Origin: Lancefieldella sp. Marseille-Q7238
GTDB lineage: Bacteria > Actinomycetota > Coriobacteriia > Coriobacteriales > Atopobiaceae
Reading direction: 5' to 3'
Assembly (NCBI RefSeq): GCF_949152215.1
Contig: NZ_OX424407.1
Span: forward strand, 1 to 64,000
DNA: 64,000 nt
Shown: positions 35,928 to 43,807 of the stretch, piece after piece
Layout: each line of letters starts with the position of its first letter
Position numbering within the stretch: the stretch's first letter is position 1
The notes under the pieces: model-generated
Seen by the model: the letters and a program-made list of their open reading frames with translations, nothing else
Told to the model about the DNA's origin: nothing
The model's database searches: none
Made by a program: the position numbers and the translations under genes

Positions 35928-37151
35928 TCAGCTTTGCTTTTTTGGGGACTTATCACCATGATGAATGCCGGCGGCTTCTTCAAGCTCTTCAACACGCTCA
36001 TGCTCGCGCTCATGGAGCTGTTCAATCTCAGCTTCGAAGTCGGGGTCAGCTGGGGTAATAAGTTCGTCTTTGCCGGTTCCGGGGTCGGTGTGATGAAGCA
36101 GCACCGGCTCAAAGAGGTGGAGATGCTTCGCGAATACGGCAGACATTGCAAGCAGCATTAAGAAAATAGCAATACGAGGCAGGGCATTTACCTGCGTCAT
36201 TATGAGCGACCCAATGCAGAGAAGACCGGTCCAGCCGTATATGACACAGACAGCCTGGCGCTGGTTGTAGCCGGCGGCAATAAGCCTGTGGTGGATGTGG
36301 CCACGATCGGCGGTAGCAAAGCTTACATGAGCGCGGGTGCGTCTTACGATAGCGGAAAACGTATCAATGATGGGGATACCGGCGACCACAAGAGGCACGA
36401 TGATGGTAGTAAGTCCCGCAATTCTCGTGACGGAAAGCAGCGATATGGTGCCAAGGGCAAAACCAAGCGTCAGCGCGCCTGAGTCTCCCATAAAGATAGT
36501 TGCCGGATAGAAATTATGTACCAGAAAGCCCAAGGTAGAGCCTGCAACGGCAAGGCTTAAGGCAGCGGCGTCAAAGCGCCCTGCCCACATGGAAAGTACA
36601 AACATAGTGCTTGAAGCGATGCAGGAAACACCGGCGGCCAGACCGTCGAGTCCATCGATGAGGTTGATGATGTTTGTCCATGCGACAAGATAAAGCACGG
36701 TGGCGGGGTAGGTAAGCCAGCCCAATGAGATAAAGTTTCCGCTGCTCAGCGGATCAGCGACCTTACCGATAACAAGTCCGCCGGCGGCTGCGAGACAGGC
36801 CGCTAGTACCTGACCGGAAAGTTTTTGCAATGGTTTGAGAGAAATAATGTCGTCTACAAGACCGGTGGTAAAAATGATAACAAAAGCAAGGCCCAGAAGA
36901 TATACATTGACATTTTTATCAAAGCGACCGTTTTTACCGAGCACTATGAGGTAGAGAACTAGCGCCCCGATAAGACCAACGAACAAGGCGACGCCTCCCA
37001 TGCGGGCTACAGGCTTTTTATTGACGCGGCGCCGATTTGGTTTGTCGATAATACCGAGATTCCAGGCAAGTTTTCGCACGAAAGGAGTAACAATGCAGGA
37101 GAGCAGCGTGGCAACGAGAAAGACCCCAAGCAGCAGCAACCAAAGGTCCAC
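35928..37151 (-). CDS. MraY/WecA/TagO-family polyprenyl-phosphate sugar-phosphate transferase
   Basis: The enzyme transfers a sugar 1-phosphate, usually GlcNAc-1-P, from a UDP sugar to a polyprenyl phosphate, the first step of several cell-wall glycopolymers. The 407-residue protein has about ten membrane helices with catalytic features 'GLVDDIISL', 'NLIDGLDGLA', 'FMGDSGA' and 'DRGHIHHRL', the last typical of the WecA/TagO branch rather than MraY. I prefer a GTG start at 37151 because AAGGGG lies 6 bases upstream; the ATG 33 bases earlier has no such site. The acidic tail ('ELEEAAGIHHGDK') is long. No polymer pathway genes lie nearby. Confidence 0.88.
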   Translation of the reverse strand: MDLWLLLLGVFLVATLLSCIVTPFVRKLAWNLGIIDKPNRRRVNKKPVARMGGVALFVGLIGALVLYLIVLGKNGRFDKNVNVYLLGLAFVIIFTTGLVDDIISLKPLQKLSGQVLAACLAAAGGLVIGKVADPLSSGNFISLGWLTYPATVLYLVAWTNIINLIDGLDGLAAGVSCIASSTMFVLSMWAGRFDAAALSLAVAGSTLGFLVHNFYPATIFMGDSGALTLGFALGTISLLSVTRIAGLTTIIVPLVVAGIPIIDTFSAIVRRTRAHVSFATADRGHIHHRLIAAGYNQRQAVCVIYGWTGLLCIGSLIMTQVNALPRIAIFLMLLAMSAVFAKHLHLFEPVLLHHTDPGTGKDELITPADPDFEAEIEQLHEREHERVEELEEAAGIHHGDKSPKKQS

Positions 37152-37276
37152 GCCAAGCCCCTTCCATTCCAACAAAAACAGCATTTAACTGCTAAAACTC
37201 ACATCCTATTAATTTTCTCATGTAATAGAAACAAGTCAAGACTTTATTAAATCGTAGAATTTTATATAGTGAAGTT

Positions 37277-37443
37277 GTCCCTTCTCCGCAGCCAAAACTG
37301 GGTGAACCGACAAGTTTTACGAGGGAGCCTGATTCCCGTGCTAGTACAGGTATTCTCCGTTGTTGAGAAAGCTGGAAAAGACGGGTGCGGCACCCACCTT
37401 ATGAAGGTGGGTTCATAATATGGCTGCGGGGAAGGTTTTTTTT
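37277..37443 (+). ncRNA. ssrS: 6S RNA candidate
   Basis: A roughly 165-base transcript is bounded by a 14-bp closing stem (CCTTCTCCGCAGCC at 37280-37293 with GGCTGCGGGGAAGG at 37422-37435, one G-U), followed by a run of eight T. Inside are a CCCACCTT-ATG-AAGGTGGG hairpin on the 3' side (37393-37411) and a central CCCGT/ACGGG-closed stem-loop (37335-37385), with unpaired bulges between. This closed-stem, open-bubble, terminal-loop layout with a 3'-side CCCACCTT hairpin matches 6S RNA, which binds sigma-70 RNA polymerase. A -10-like TATAGT at 37265-37270 precedes it. I have no alignment to confirm it. Confidence 0.75.
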
Positions 37444-37584
37444 GGGTTCTTTGAGCTTATTTTTAAGGTATGTCCGTATATGCGTTGACATGACTCCAAA
37501 GAATCGCCACAATACGATATGCACTTGCGTGCGGATTGCCGCGTGTTGGTTCTTGTGGCACGTATGCAATGTGCAGTATGAGTT

Positions 37585-37660
37585 GGGGATATAGCTCAGT
37601 TGGGAGAGCGCTGCCTTCGCAAGGCAGAGGCCGAGGGTTCGAATCCCTTTATCTCCACCA
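37585..37660 (+). tRNA. tRNA-Ala (CGC)
   Basis: The cloverleaf has acceptor GGGGATA/TATCTCC, anticodon stem CTGCC/GGCAG with loop TTCGCAA, giving anticodon CGC, T loop TTCGAAT and an encoded CCA. It reads GCG codons. Confidence 0.95.
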
Positions 37661-37774
37661 GGCAACGTTCACGCGCAGCGCTTCTCGCCTGCGCGTTTTT
37701 TGTACGACGAGAGCCCATCGGGTTCATGGGAGCTCATGGGTTTATTGGTGGTAAGGCAGGGTTTGTATTACACA

Positions 37775-38818
37775 ATGGATGCAGCATCGCACAATGGACA
37801 TATACGTCGGGCATTAGGGCAAGGTCTGCCTAGCGCTCACTACGCTGCCTATGATGCGTGTACGCTGTGTCCTCGTCGTTGTCGCGCCAAGCGCAATGAA
37901 GGTAAAGCGGGGTTTTGCGGCGCGTCGAGCACTATGCGCATTGCCCGCGCCGCCTTGCATTTCTGGGAGGAGCCCCCTCTGTCAGGAAACTCAGGGTCGG
38001 GGGCTGTGTTTTTTACGGGATGCCCGCTTCGGTGTGTGTTCTGTCAAAATCATCAAATCTCTCAAGAAGGATTTGGACTGGCGGTACCTGTGGAGCGGCT
38101 CGCGCAGATAATGCTCGAACTGCAAGACCAAGGGGCGCTTAATATCAACCTTGTTACGCCCTTGCATTTTGCGCCGCAGATTCGCGAAGCTGTTCTCGCT
38201 GCCAAACAAGCTGGACTCATGCTTCCTGTCGTATGTAATACTTCGGGATATGAACTTGCGCAGGTGGTGCGCGCTATGGCCGATGTCATTGATATCTGGC
38301 TTACCGATTTCAAATATGCTGACGCTGCTCTCGCGCAAGAGCTCTCATACGCTCGGGACTATCCTGAGGTGGCAGCCGCGGCGCTGGAAGAGATGTGTGA
38401 CCTTTTGCGCTCACGCGGAGGACGCAATGTGAATGCGGATGGCAGCATGCGACGGGGCATTATCGTGCGTCACCTCGTGCTTCCCGGGCATGCTGACGAT
38501 TCGTGCAGGGTGCTTGACCGCGTATGGGATATCTGCGCTAATGAGGTTGATGTGTCTATCATGAATCAGTACACACCCAACGAGCGCTGTCGCAAAGCCA
38601 AGGGATCTCTTGCCCAAACGCTCTCTGATGAAGAGTATGAAATAGTTATCTGTCATGCTGATGACCTTGGCTTCGAGAAAATCTGGTGGCAGGAGGGAGG
38701 CACAGTGTCTGAAAGTTTTGTGCCAGCCTTTGACGCCACAGGTGTTGAGGGCCCGTCCCTTTTGGATTCCGGATGCCGTGCTGTCGATGCCGAGAAGCCC
38801 GATGCGAAAAAGGAGTAA
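37775..38818 (+). CDS. Radical SAM protein related to pyruvate formate-lyase-activating enzymes
   Basis: The 347-residue protein has the radical SAM cluster motif in 'GCPLRCVFCQNHQIS' (CxxxCxxC) and upstream conserved cysteines in 'CTLCPRRCRAKRNEGKAGFC', a layout seen in the uncharacterised PflA-related family COG1313. 'FKYAD' and the 'RHLVLPGH' segment also fit. The partner substrate is unknown. I chose the ATG at 37775, but its ribosome-binding site is weak; a TTG at 37763, next to AAGGCAGGG, is a fair alternative. The gene ends two bases before a small coiled-coil protein, so these two are cotranscribed. Confidence 0.85.
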   Translation: MDAASHNGHIRRALGQGLPSAHYAAYDACTLCPRRCRAKRNEGKAGFCGASSTMRIARAALHFWEEPPLSGNSGSGAVFFTGCPLRCVFCQNHQISQEGFGLAVPVERLAQIMLELQDQGALNINLVTPLHFAPQIREAVLAAKQAGLMLPVVCNTSGYELAQVVRAMADVIDIWLTDFKYADAALAQELSYARDYPEVAAAALEEMCDLLRSRGGRNVNADGSMRRGIIVRHLVLPGHADDSCRVLDRVWDICANEVDVSIMNQYTPNERCRKAKGSLAQTLSDEEYEIVICHADDLGFEKIWWQEGGTVSESFVPAFDATGVEGPSLLDSGCRAVDAEKPDAKKE

Positions 38819-38820
38819 GT

Positions 38821-39150
38821 ATGTCCGGTGATATGAATCCTCTTTCCGAGGAGGAGCGCGCTGAGCTGGAGCGGCTCAGACAGGAGAAGCGCGTCCGCGA
38901 AGAGGCCAGGCGTAACGCCGCTGAACGCGCGGAGCTGGAACAGCTTCGCGCCGAACGTACATATCGTGAGCATGAAGTTGGAAAAGCTCGCCAAAAAGAT
39001 CAGCAGATTGCGCAGGCTCGCGCACGCGGAGCGCGCCTTATGCAGCCGGATGAGGATGATCTTAAGATGCCGCTTGGGCAGAAGATTGTCATACTCTCTG
39101 TAGTTCTTATCGCCATACTTTTCTTTATTGCGTCATACGTAGTACGATAA
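38821..39150 (+). CDS. Tail-anchored coiled-coil protein, unrecognised
   Basis: The 109-residue protein is almost entirely charged heptad-like helix (residues 8-70, rich in Glu, Arg and Leu) followed by a single C-terminal membrane helix (about 86-106). That makes it a tail-anchored coiled-coil protein. AAAAAGGAG lies 6 bases before the ATG, two bases after the radical SAM stop. I do not recognise a family. It may anchor or scaffold the radical SAM protein, but that is only suggested by the tight spacing. Confidence 0.7.
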   Translation: MSGDMNPLSEEERAELERLRQEKRVREEARRNAAERAELEQLRAERTYREHEVGKARQKDQQIAQARARGARLMQPDEDDLKMPLGQKIVILSVVLIAILFFIASYVVR

Positions 39151-39202
39151 CGGGCAACTTGCAGCGTTACTATGGAAGCCCACCTGAGGGGGACTGAGCA
39201 TT

Positions 39203-40699
39203 ATGTCATTGACTGATCGCACCAAGCCGTCGGACGTGTGTCTGAACACGGATCTCTACGAAATTACCATGGCGCAAGGCTATTGGGAATCGGGTATGGT
39301 GGACAATGAAGCTTGCTTTACCGCGTTTTTCCGCGAGAACCCTTTCAACGGCGGGTACGCTATTGCCTGCGGCATCGGTCAAGTTGCAGAGCTTGTGGAA
39401 AACTTCGTGTTTGAAGATGACGATATCAACTATCTTTCCGAGGTTCCTTCTCCCGGAGGAGGCAAACTTTTTAAACCTGAGTTCCTTGAATTTCTGCGCA
39501 ACCATCGCTTGAATCTCACCATTGACGCCGTTCCTGAGGGAGAAATTGTTTTTCCGCGCGAGCCCATGGTGCGTGTGATGGGTCCTATCATCGACTGTCA
39601 GCTCATTGAGACCGCCCTTTTGAATCTTGTGAATTTCCAAACGCTGGTTGCCACCAAGACCGCTCGCGTGATTCGAGCGGCTCAGGGCAATCCTGTTTCG
39701 GACTTTGGTCTTCGCCGAGCTCAAGGTCCTGACGGTGGCCTTGCCGTGGCGCGCGCATCCTACATCGCTGGCGCTTCAAGTACGTCAAACGTGCTTGCCG
39801 GAAAGATTTACGGTATTCCGGTGTTCGGCACACATGCTCACTCGTGGGTCATGTCGTTTCCTACCGAGCTCGACGCTTTTCGCGCCTTCGCCTGCTCATT
39901 CCCAAAGAACTGCGCGCTTCTTCTGGATACCTACGACGTTCATGAAGGCATCAAAAACGCCATTATTGTGGGCAAAGAAATGGAAGCGCGTGGCGAGAAG
40001 CTTGGCGCTATTCGCATCGATTCGGGAGACCTCGCAAAGCTGGCAAAGGAGACCCGCGCCGCCTTTGATGAGGCCGGCCTTCCTTATGTAAAAATTTCCG
40101 TATCCAACGATTTGGATGAATATACTATCCAATCGCTGTTCGCGCAGGGAGCTCCCATTGATTCGTTTGGCGTAGGTACCAAACTTGCTACCTGCGACCC
40201 GCAGCCCTCCTTAGGCGGCGTCTACAAACTGACTGCCGTCCGCGATGACAAAGAAGAGCACTGGAAGCCGGTCATCAAACTTTCCGAAATGGCGTACAAG
40301 CGCACTATCCCCGGTATCCAGCGCATCCGTCGCTATTACGACGCAAATGGCTGCCCTGCGGGCGATATGATTTATGACGAAGCGACGCTTACATCCCGCG
40401 ACGCTCAGCCGTCTGTGGCTGTCGCCGATATTCTCGATCCCTACTCTACGCATAAGCTTGTCGGCACTTCTCACGAACTTATGGCGCGCGTGGTGGAGGA
40501 GGGCGTGCGCTTTGGAGAGGCGGAAACCATTGAAGTGGCGCGCGACCGCTGCCATAACGCGCTCATGCACCTGGACGCCGCTTATACGCGTTTCTTAAAT
40601 CCTCAGGTGTATCCTGTCGGTCTTGAGAGAGGTCTTGCAAACTTGCGTCATGAACTTGCGGTGGAGCATGTTCATGCCGCCACAGCTACCAGCGAATAA
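39203..40699 (+). CDS. pncB: Nicotinate phosphoribosyltransferase
   Basis: This enzyme converts nicotinate and PRPP to nicotinate mononucleotide in NAD salvage. The 498-residue chain has the family's opening 'NTDLYEITMAQGYW', 'FFRENPFNGGYAIACG', 'TKTARVIRAAQGNPVSDFGLRRAQGPDGG' and the 'GTKLATC' and 'DSGDLAKLAKETR' motifs. The ATG at 39203 follows GAGGGG at about 10 bases. It is a single gene in a 50-base gap from its neighbour. NAD salvage suggests limited de novo NAD synthesis, but no biosynthetic genes are here to compare. Confidence 0.95.
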   Translation: MSLTDRTKPSDVCLNTDLYEITMAQGYWESGMVDNEACFTAFFRENPFNGGYAIACGIGQVAELVENFVFEDDDINYLSEVPSPGGGKLFKPEFLEFLRNHRLNLTIDAVPEGEIVFPREPMVRVMGPIIDCQLIETALLNLVNFQTLVATKTARVIRAAQGNPVSDFGLRRAQGPDGGLAVARASYIAGASSTSNVLAGKIYGIPVFGTHAHSWVMSFPTELDAFRAFACSFPKNCALLLDTYDVHEGIKNAIIVGKEMEARGEKLGAIRIDSGDLAKLAKETRAAFDEAGLPYVKISVSNDLDEYTIQSLFAQGAPIDSFGVGTKLATCDPQPSLGGVYKLTAVRDDKEEHWKPVIKLSEMAYKRTIPGIQRIRRYYDANGCPAGDMIYDEATLTSRDAQPSVAVADILDPYSTHKLVGTSHELMARVVEEGVRFGEAETIEVARDRCHNALMHLDAAYTRFLNPQVYPVGLERGLANLRHELAVEHVHAATATSE

Positions 40700-40807
40700 G
40701 TGGTACAATAACCGGCCGATTGCCAACAGAAAAACGCGTGGGCGATTGGATGCGATTCCATCTTCGGATCCGTATATGTTGAGGGCGTTTTGACACAAGG
40801 AGTTTTT

Positions 40808-42649
40808 ATGCGCGAGAAGATCGAGCAACTGGTACGTGCAGCATTAGCAGATGCGCAGAAAGCAGGGGATTTACCTCAGTTTGAGGTGGAAGAACTCGGT
40901 CTTGAGCGACCGGCTGATGCCGCTCATGGCGATTGGACTTCTGCCGTTGCTATGCGTTCCGCTCGCCTTGCTCATAAATCTCCGCGTGATATCGCGGCGG
41001 CAATCGTGGCGCACATGCCAAAAGATTCTGAGATTGAGCGCGTAGAGATTGCCGGCCCGGGATTTGTGAACTTCTACCTTTCGACCGCCGCGGGCAATGA
41101 GATTTTCCGCACCATCCGCAATCAGGGTTCAGAGTTCGGCAAATCAGATTTTGGCAAGGGCACCAAGATTCAGGTGGAATACATTTCCGCTAATCCCGTC
41201 GGCCCGCTCCATGTTGGCCACGGCCGTTGGGCGGCTCTGGGCGATTCGCTATGCCGTGTGTTTGCGCACGCCGGTTATGACGTCGAGCGTGAGTACTACA
41301 TCAACGACCACGGCTCTCAGATGGATGTCTTCGGCTCTTCCATCTCAAAGCGCTATCTTCAGTTGGATGAGATTGTCTCTCAGAAGGGCGTGGCGTTTCA
41401 GGAGGCCTATCAATTGCTCCTTGACGACCGCGAAGCGTTTATTGAGGACGAGGACGACTCTCGTCCTGAGACCCATCCGTATATGGACGCTTTCAACGAG
41501 TCGCTCGGCGGCAACGCCTATGGCGGCGACTACATTATTGACCTCGCAAAACATTTCTACGAAGAAGACGGAAACGCTTGGGCAGACGCTCCCGAAGAAG
41601 ATCGCATGGCCGATTTCCGCGAGCGCGGCTACAAGCTGATGCTTGATTCTATTCGAGCAACGTGCCATAACGCCCGCTCCGACTTTGATGTATGGTTCTC
41701 TGAGCGCTCGCTGTATGCGCCCGATGAAAACGGCAAGTCCGCTGTTGACCGTGCCCTTGAGACCCTTGATACCATGGGATATCTCTATCACGAAGACAAT
41801 GCTCTCTTTTTCCGCTCCACCAAGTTTGGTGACGATAAGGACCGCGTGCTCATAAAGTCTAACGGGGAGTATACGTATTTCGCCTCCGACGTGGCCTATC
41901 ACTGGAATAAATTCCAGCGCGTCGATCATGTCATTGATATCTGGGGAGCCGATCACCATGGCTATATCCAGCGCGTTGACTCCGCCTGCACGGCGCTTGG
42001 CTATCCCGGACAGTTTGAGGTTCTTCTCGGCCAGTTTGTCAATTTGCTGCGCAATGGAACTCCCGTCAAGATGTCTAAGCGCAAGGGGACCGGTATTCCC
42101 TTTGACGAGCTGCTCAGTGAGGTAAGCGTAGACGCGACGCGCTATACGCTGATGTCAAAATCGTCCAACCAGATGATTGATTTCGATATCGAGCAGGTCA
42201 AGCGTCAAGACAGTTCAAATCCCGTGTATTACGTACAGTACGCCCATGCGCGCATTTGCTCCATTCTTCGTCGTGGCGCCGGTGTTTCTTTGGACGAGGC
42301 ACGTGAGCTCGGTATGGATAAAGTTGCTGAACAAGCCATTGGTGACACGTACGACTTGAGTCTTCTTTCCGATCCCACTGAGCTGGCGCTTTCCCGCAAG
42401 CTCTCTGAATTCCCAACGCTTATTGAGAATTGCGCTCGGGATCGCGCGCCGTTCCGCATCACGCACTATATCGAGGAGCTTGCCTCTGATTTCCACGGAT
42501 TCTATACGGTCTGTCAGGTGCTTCCTTCCGAAGGTCGTCCCATTGACGAGGAGCTTTCTCGCGCTCGTTTGGTGGCGTGCGACGCGACGCGTAGAGTGCT
42601 TGCGCTGGCGTTGAATCTCATCGGCGTGAGCGCCCCCGTGAGTATGTAG
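40808..42649 (+). CDS. argS: Arginyl-tRNA synthetase
   Basis: ArgS charges tRNA-Arg. The 613-residue class I synthetase has the N-terminal Add1 domain (residues 1-100), the HIGH-type motif in 'NPVGPLHVGHGRWAALGD' and KMSKRKGTG as the KMSKS loop, then a helical anticodon-binding C-terminal domain. AAGGAG precedes the ATG by 5 bases. It seems to be a single transcription unit after pncB. Downstream is an 11-bp inverted repeat (42745-42782). tRNA-Arg (TCT) is also in the window, 16 kb away. Confidence 0.97.
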   Translation: MREKIEQLVRAALADAQKAGDLPQFEVEELGLERPADAAHGDWTSAVAMRSARLAHKSPRDIAAAIVAHMPKDSEIERVEIAGPGFVNFYLSTAAGNEIFRTIRNQGSEFGKSDFGKGTKIQVEYISANPVGPLHVGHGRWAALGDSLCRVFAHAGYDVEREYYINDHGSQMDVFGSSISKRYLQLDEIVSQKGVAFQEAYQLLLDDREAFIEDEDDSRPETHPYMDAFNESLGGNAYGGDYIIDLAKHFYEEDGNAWADAPEEDRMADFRERGYKLMLDSIRATCHNARSDFDVWFSERSLYAPDENGKSAVDRALETLDTMGYLYHEDNALFFRSTKFGDDKDRVLIKSNGEYTYFASDVAYHWNKFQRVDHVIDIWGADHHGYIQRVDSACTALGYPGQFEVLLGQFVNLLRNGTPVKMSKRKGTGIPFDELLSEVSVDATRYTLMSKSSNQMIDFDIEQVKRQDSSNPVYYVQYAHARICSILRRGAGVSLDEARELGMDKVAEQAIGDTYDLSLLSDPTELALSRKLSEFPTLIENCARDRAPFRITHYIEELASDFHGFYTVCQVLPSEGRPIDEELSRARLVACDATRRVLALALNLIGVSAPVSM

Positions 42650-42744
42650 TGAGCGTGTAGTTACAATTTTCAACACGATAATTCGGCGAACGGTAAAAGA
42701 ATAAAAAAGATAGTTACGTCATTTTTATTCACAGTAGTTAAGAA

Positions 42745-42782
42745 ACGGGCTTATGGCAAAAAACTTCATGTCATAAGCCCGT
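42745..42782. terminator. Inverted repeat after argS
   Basis: ACGGGCTTATG and CATAAGCCCGT are perfect 11-bp complements separated by 16 bases, about 95 bases after argS. There is no T-run after the second arm. It may be a terminator with an atypical tail, or an operator-like site for the downstream MarR-type gene. Confidence 0.5.
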
Positions 42783-42907
42783 AATTATATGCATTGCAGA
42801 ACTTGAAAACTATTGTTGTATTCCCATGTAATCTACTATGTTTTGGGAGTATACTAAGCATGTGAACATAAATAGCTAATCGTTCGGGCATAGAACGGAG
42901 GTCTAAG

Positions 42908-43588
42908 ATGGAGCTTCGGGAGTACATGTCCATCCGCAGATCCTACAACCTGGTGAGAAGATCTGTTCCAGCAAACAGACGTTTAACATTTGAAGAATTT
43001 GCTATTTTATGTCGTTTGAATGTAAGAAATCTTTCAATCAAGACGTCCGAGATTGCTGAGTACCAAGGGGCGCTTCGCCCAACTATTACGCATCGCACCT
43101 CACACTTAGCGAAGCTTGGATATATTAACCGTAAAGAAGGCTCCGATGACAGGCGCAACGTGGTGTGCGAGCTTTCCGAAAGAGGCCGCACAGCCGTTTT
43201 TGACCTAGCTCGCCTTACCTGCGCCCGCATTGCTCCGGGGCAAGCTCTTTCGCGCACATCAGCAGAACGAATCTGCATGTATGTTGACGCTATGGGGTCT
43301 GTGTTTTGCCGTGCGGGAGATTTGGTTCTTTTGTGCCTGCAAGATGCTCCCAAAGGTACCCTTACGGTAAACGAACTCGTAGAAGAGCTTGGGTTGCTTC
43401 AGCCTACCGTGTCGATGTCAATTACATCTCTTGCCGGCGAAGGTCTTATTCAGAGATTGAGGAATCACGCTCTTTCGCGCCGCACTACTACCGTTACTCT
43501 TACCGAAGAGGGGAGGAAGGAGGCACGTGCACTTCGCCAGCAAATATCTCGGCTGGTAGTTAAAAGGAAGGCGCGCGTTAGCGTCTAG
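42908..43588 (+). CDS. Tandem MarR-type winged-helix regulator
   Basis: The 226-residue protein carries two MarR-like winged helices in one chain. The first (about 25-100) has recognition-helix text 'RPTITHRTSHLAKLGYINRKEGSDDRRNVV'-type sequence split across helix and wing. The second (about 137-215) has 'LQPTVSMSITSLAGEGLI' and the wing 'LSRRTTTVTLTEEG'. Ordinary MarR proteins carry one domain and dimerise, so this is a single-chain pseudo-dimer. A TATACT -10 element lies at 42850-42855. It lies between argS and rho and has no obvious target gene. Its effector is unknown; a C-terminal effector domain is absent. Confidence 0.8.
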   Translation: MELREYMSIRRSYNLVRRSVPANRRLTFEEFAILCRLNVRNLSIKTSEIAEYQGALRPTITHRTSHLAKLGYINRKEGSDDRRNVVCELSERGRTAVFDLARLTCARIAPGQALSRTSAERICMYVDAMGSVFCRAGDLVLLCLQDAPKGTLTVNELVEELGLLQPTVSMSITSLAGEGLIQRLRNHALSRRTTTVTLTEEGRKEARALRQQISRLVVKRKARVSV

Positions 43589-43628
43589 TGTACATTTCCC
43601 CCAGTGTATACAGAGCTAGCGTCTTACA

Positions 43629-43673
43629 TGCCCGTTTTGTGTCCAAAATTTGTTTTTGGATGCAAGACGGGCA
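43629..43673 (+). promoter_or_regulatory. Long imperfect hairpin between the MarR-type gene and rho
   Basis: TGCCCGT and ACGGGCA close a stem that continues inward (TTGTGTCCAAAA against TTTTTGGATGCAA) for about 20 bp with two or three mismatches and a loop of 4-6 bases. It could terminate the upstream regulator gene or form part of the rho leader. The candidate rho -10 TATAGT lies just after it. Confidence 0.55.
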
Positions 43674-43682
43674 CAATCGTGC

Positions 43683-43688
43683 TATAGT
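43683..43688 (+). promoter_or_regulatory. Candidate rho -10 element
   Basis: TATAGT in the context GCTATAGT lies 120 bases before rho. The matching -35 is weak and would lie inside the preceding hairpin. The same GCTATAGT occurs at 46021-46028, upstream of the gene that follows rho. Confidence 0.45.
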
Positions 43689-43807
43689 CACTCTGTTCGC
43701 AGAAATTTTTACGAACTTATCGCGCTTTATATGCGTTTTATTCTCTCGCATGTGAAAAAGAGATTAATGAGTATGTATTTTGGATTAAAAATAGAGAGGC
43801 ATAGTGT

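Noticed and set aside
35441-42861. Shared 12-mer TATACTAAGCAT near 35443 and 42850
   Set aside because: Two AT-rich copies are not enough; it looks like two -10-type sequences that coincide by chance.
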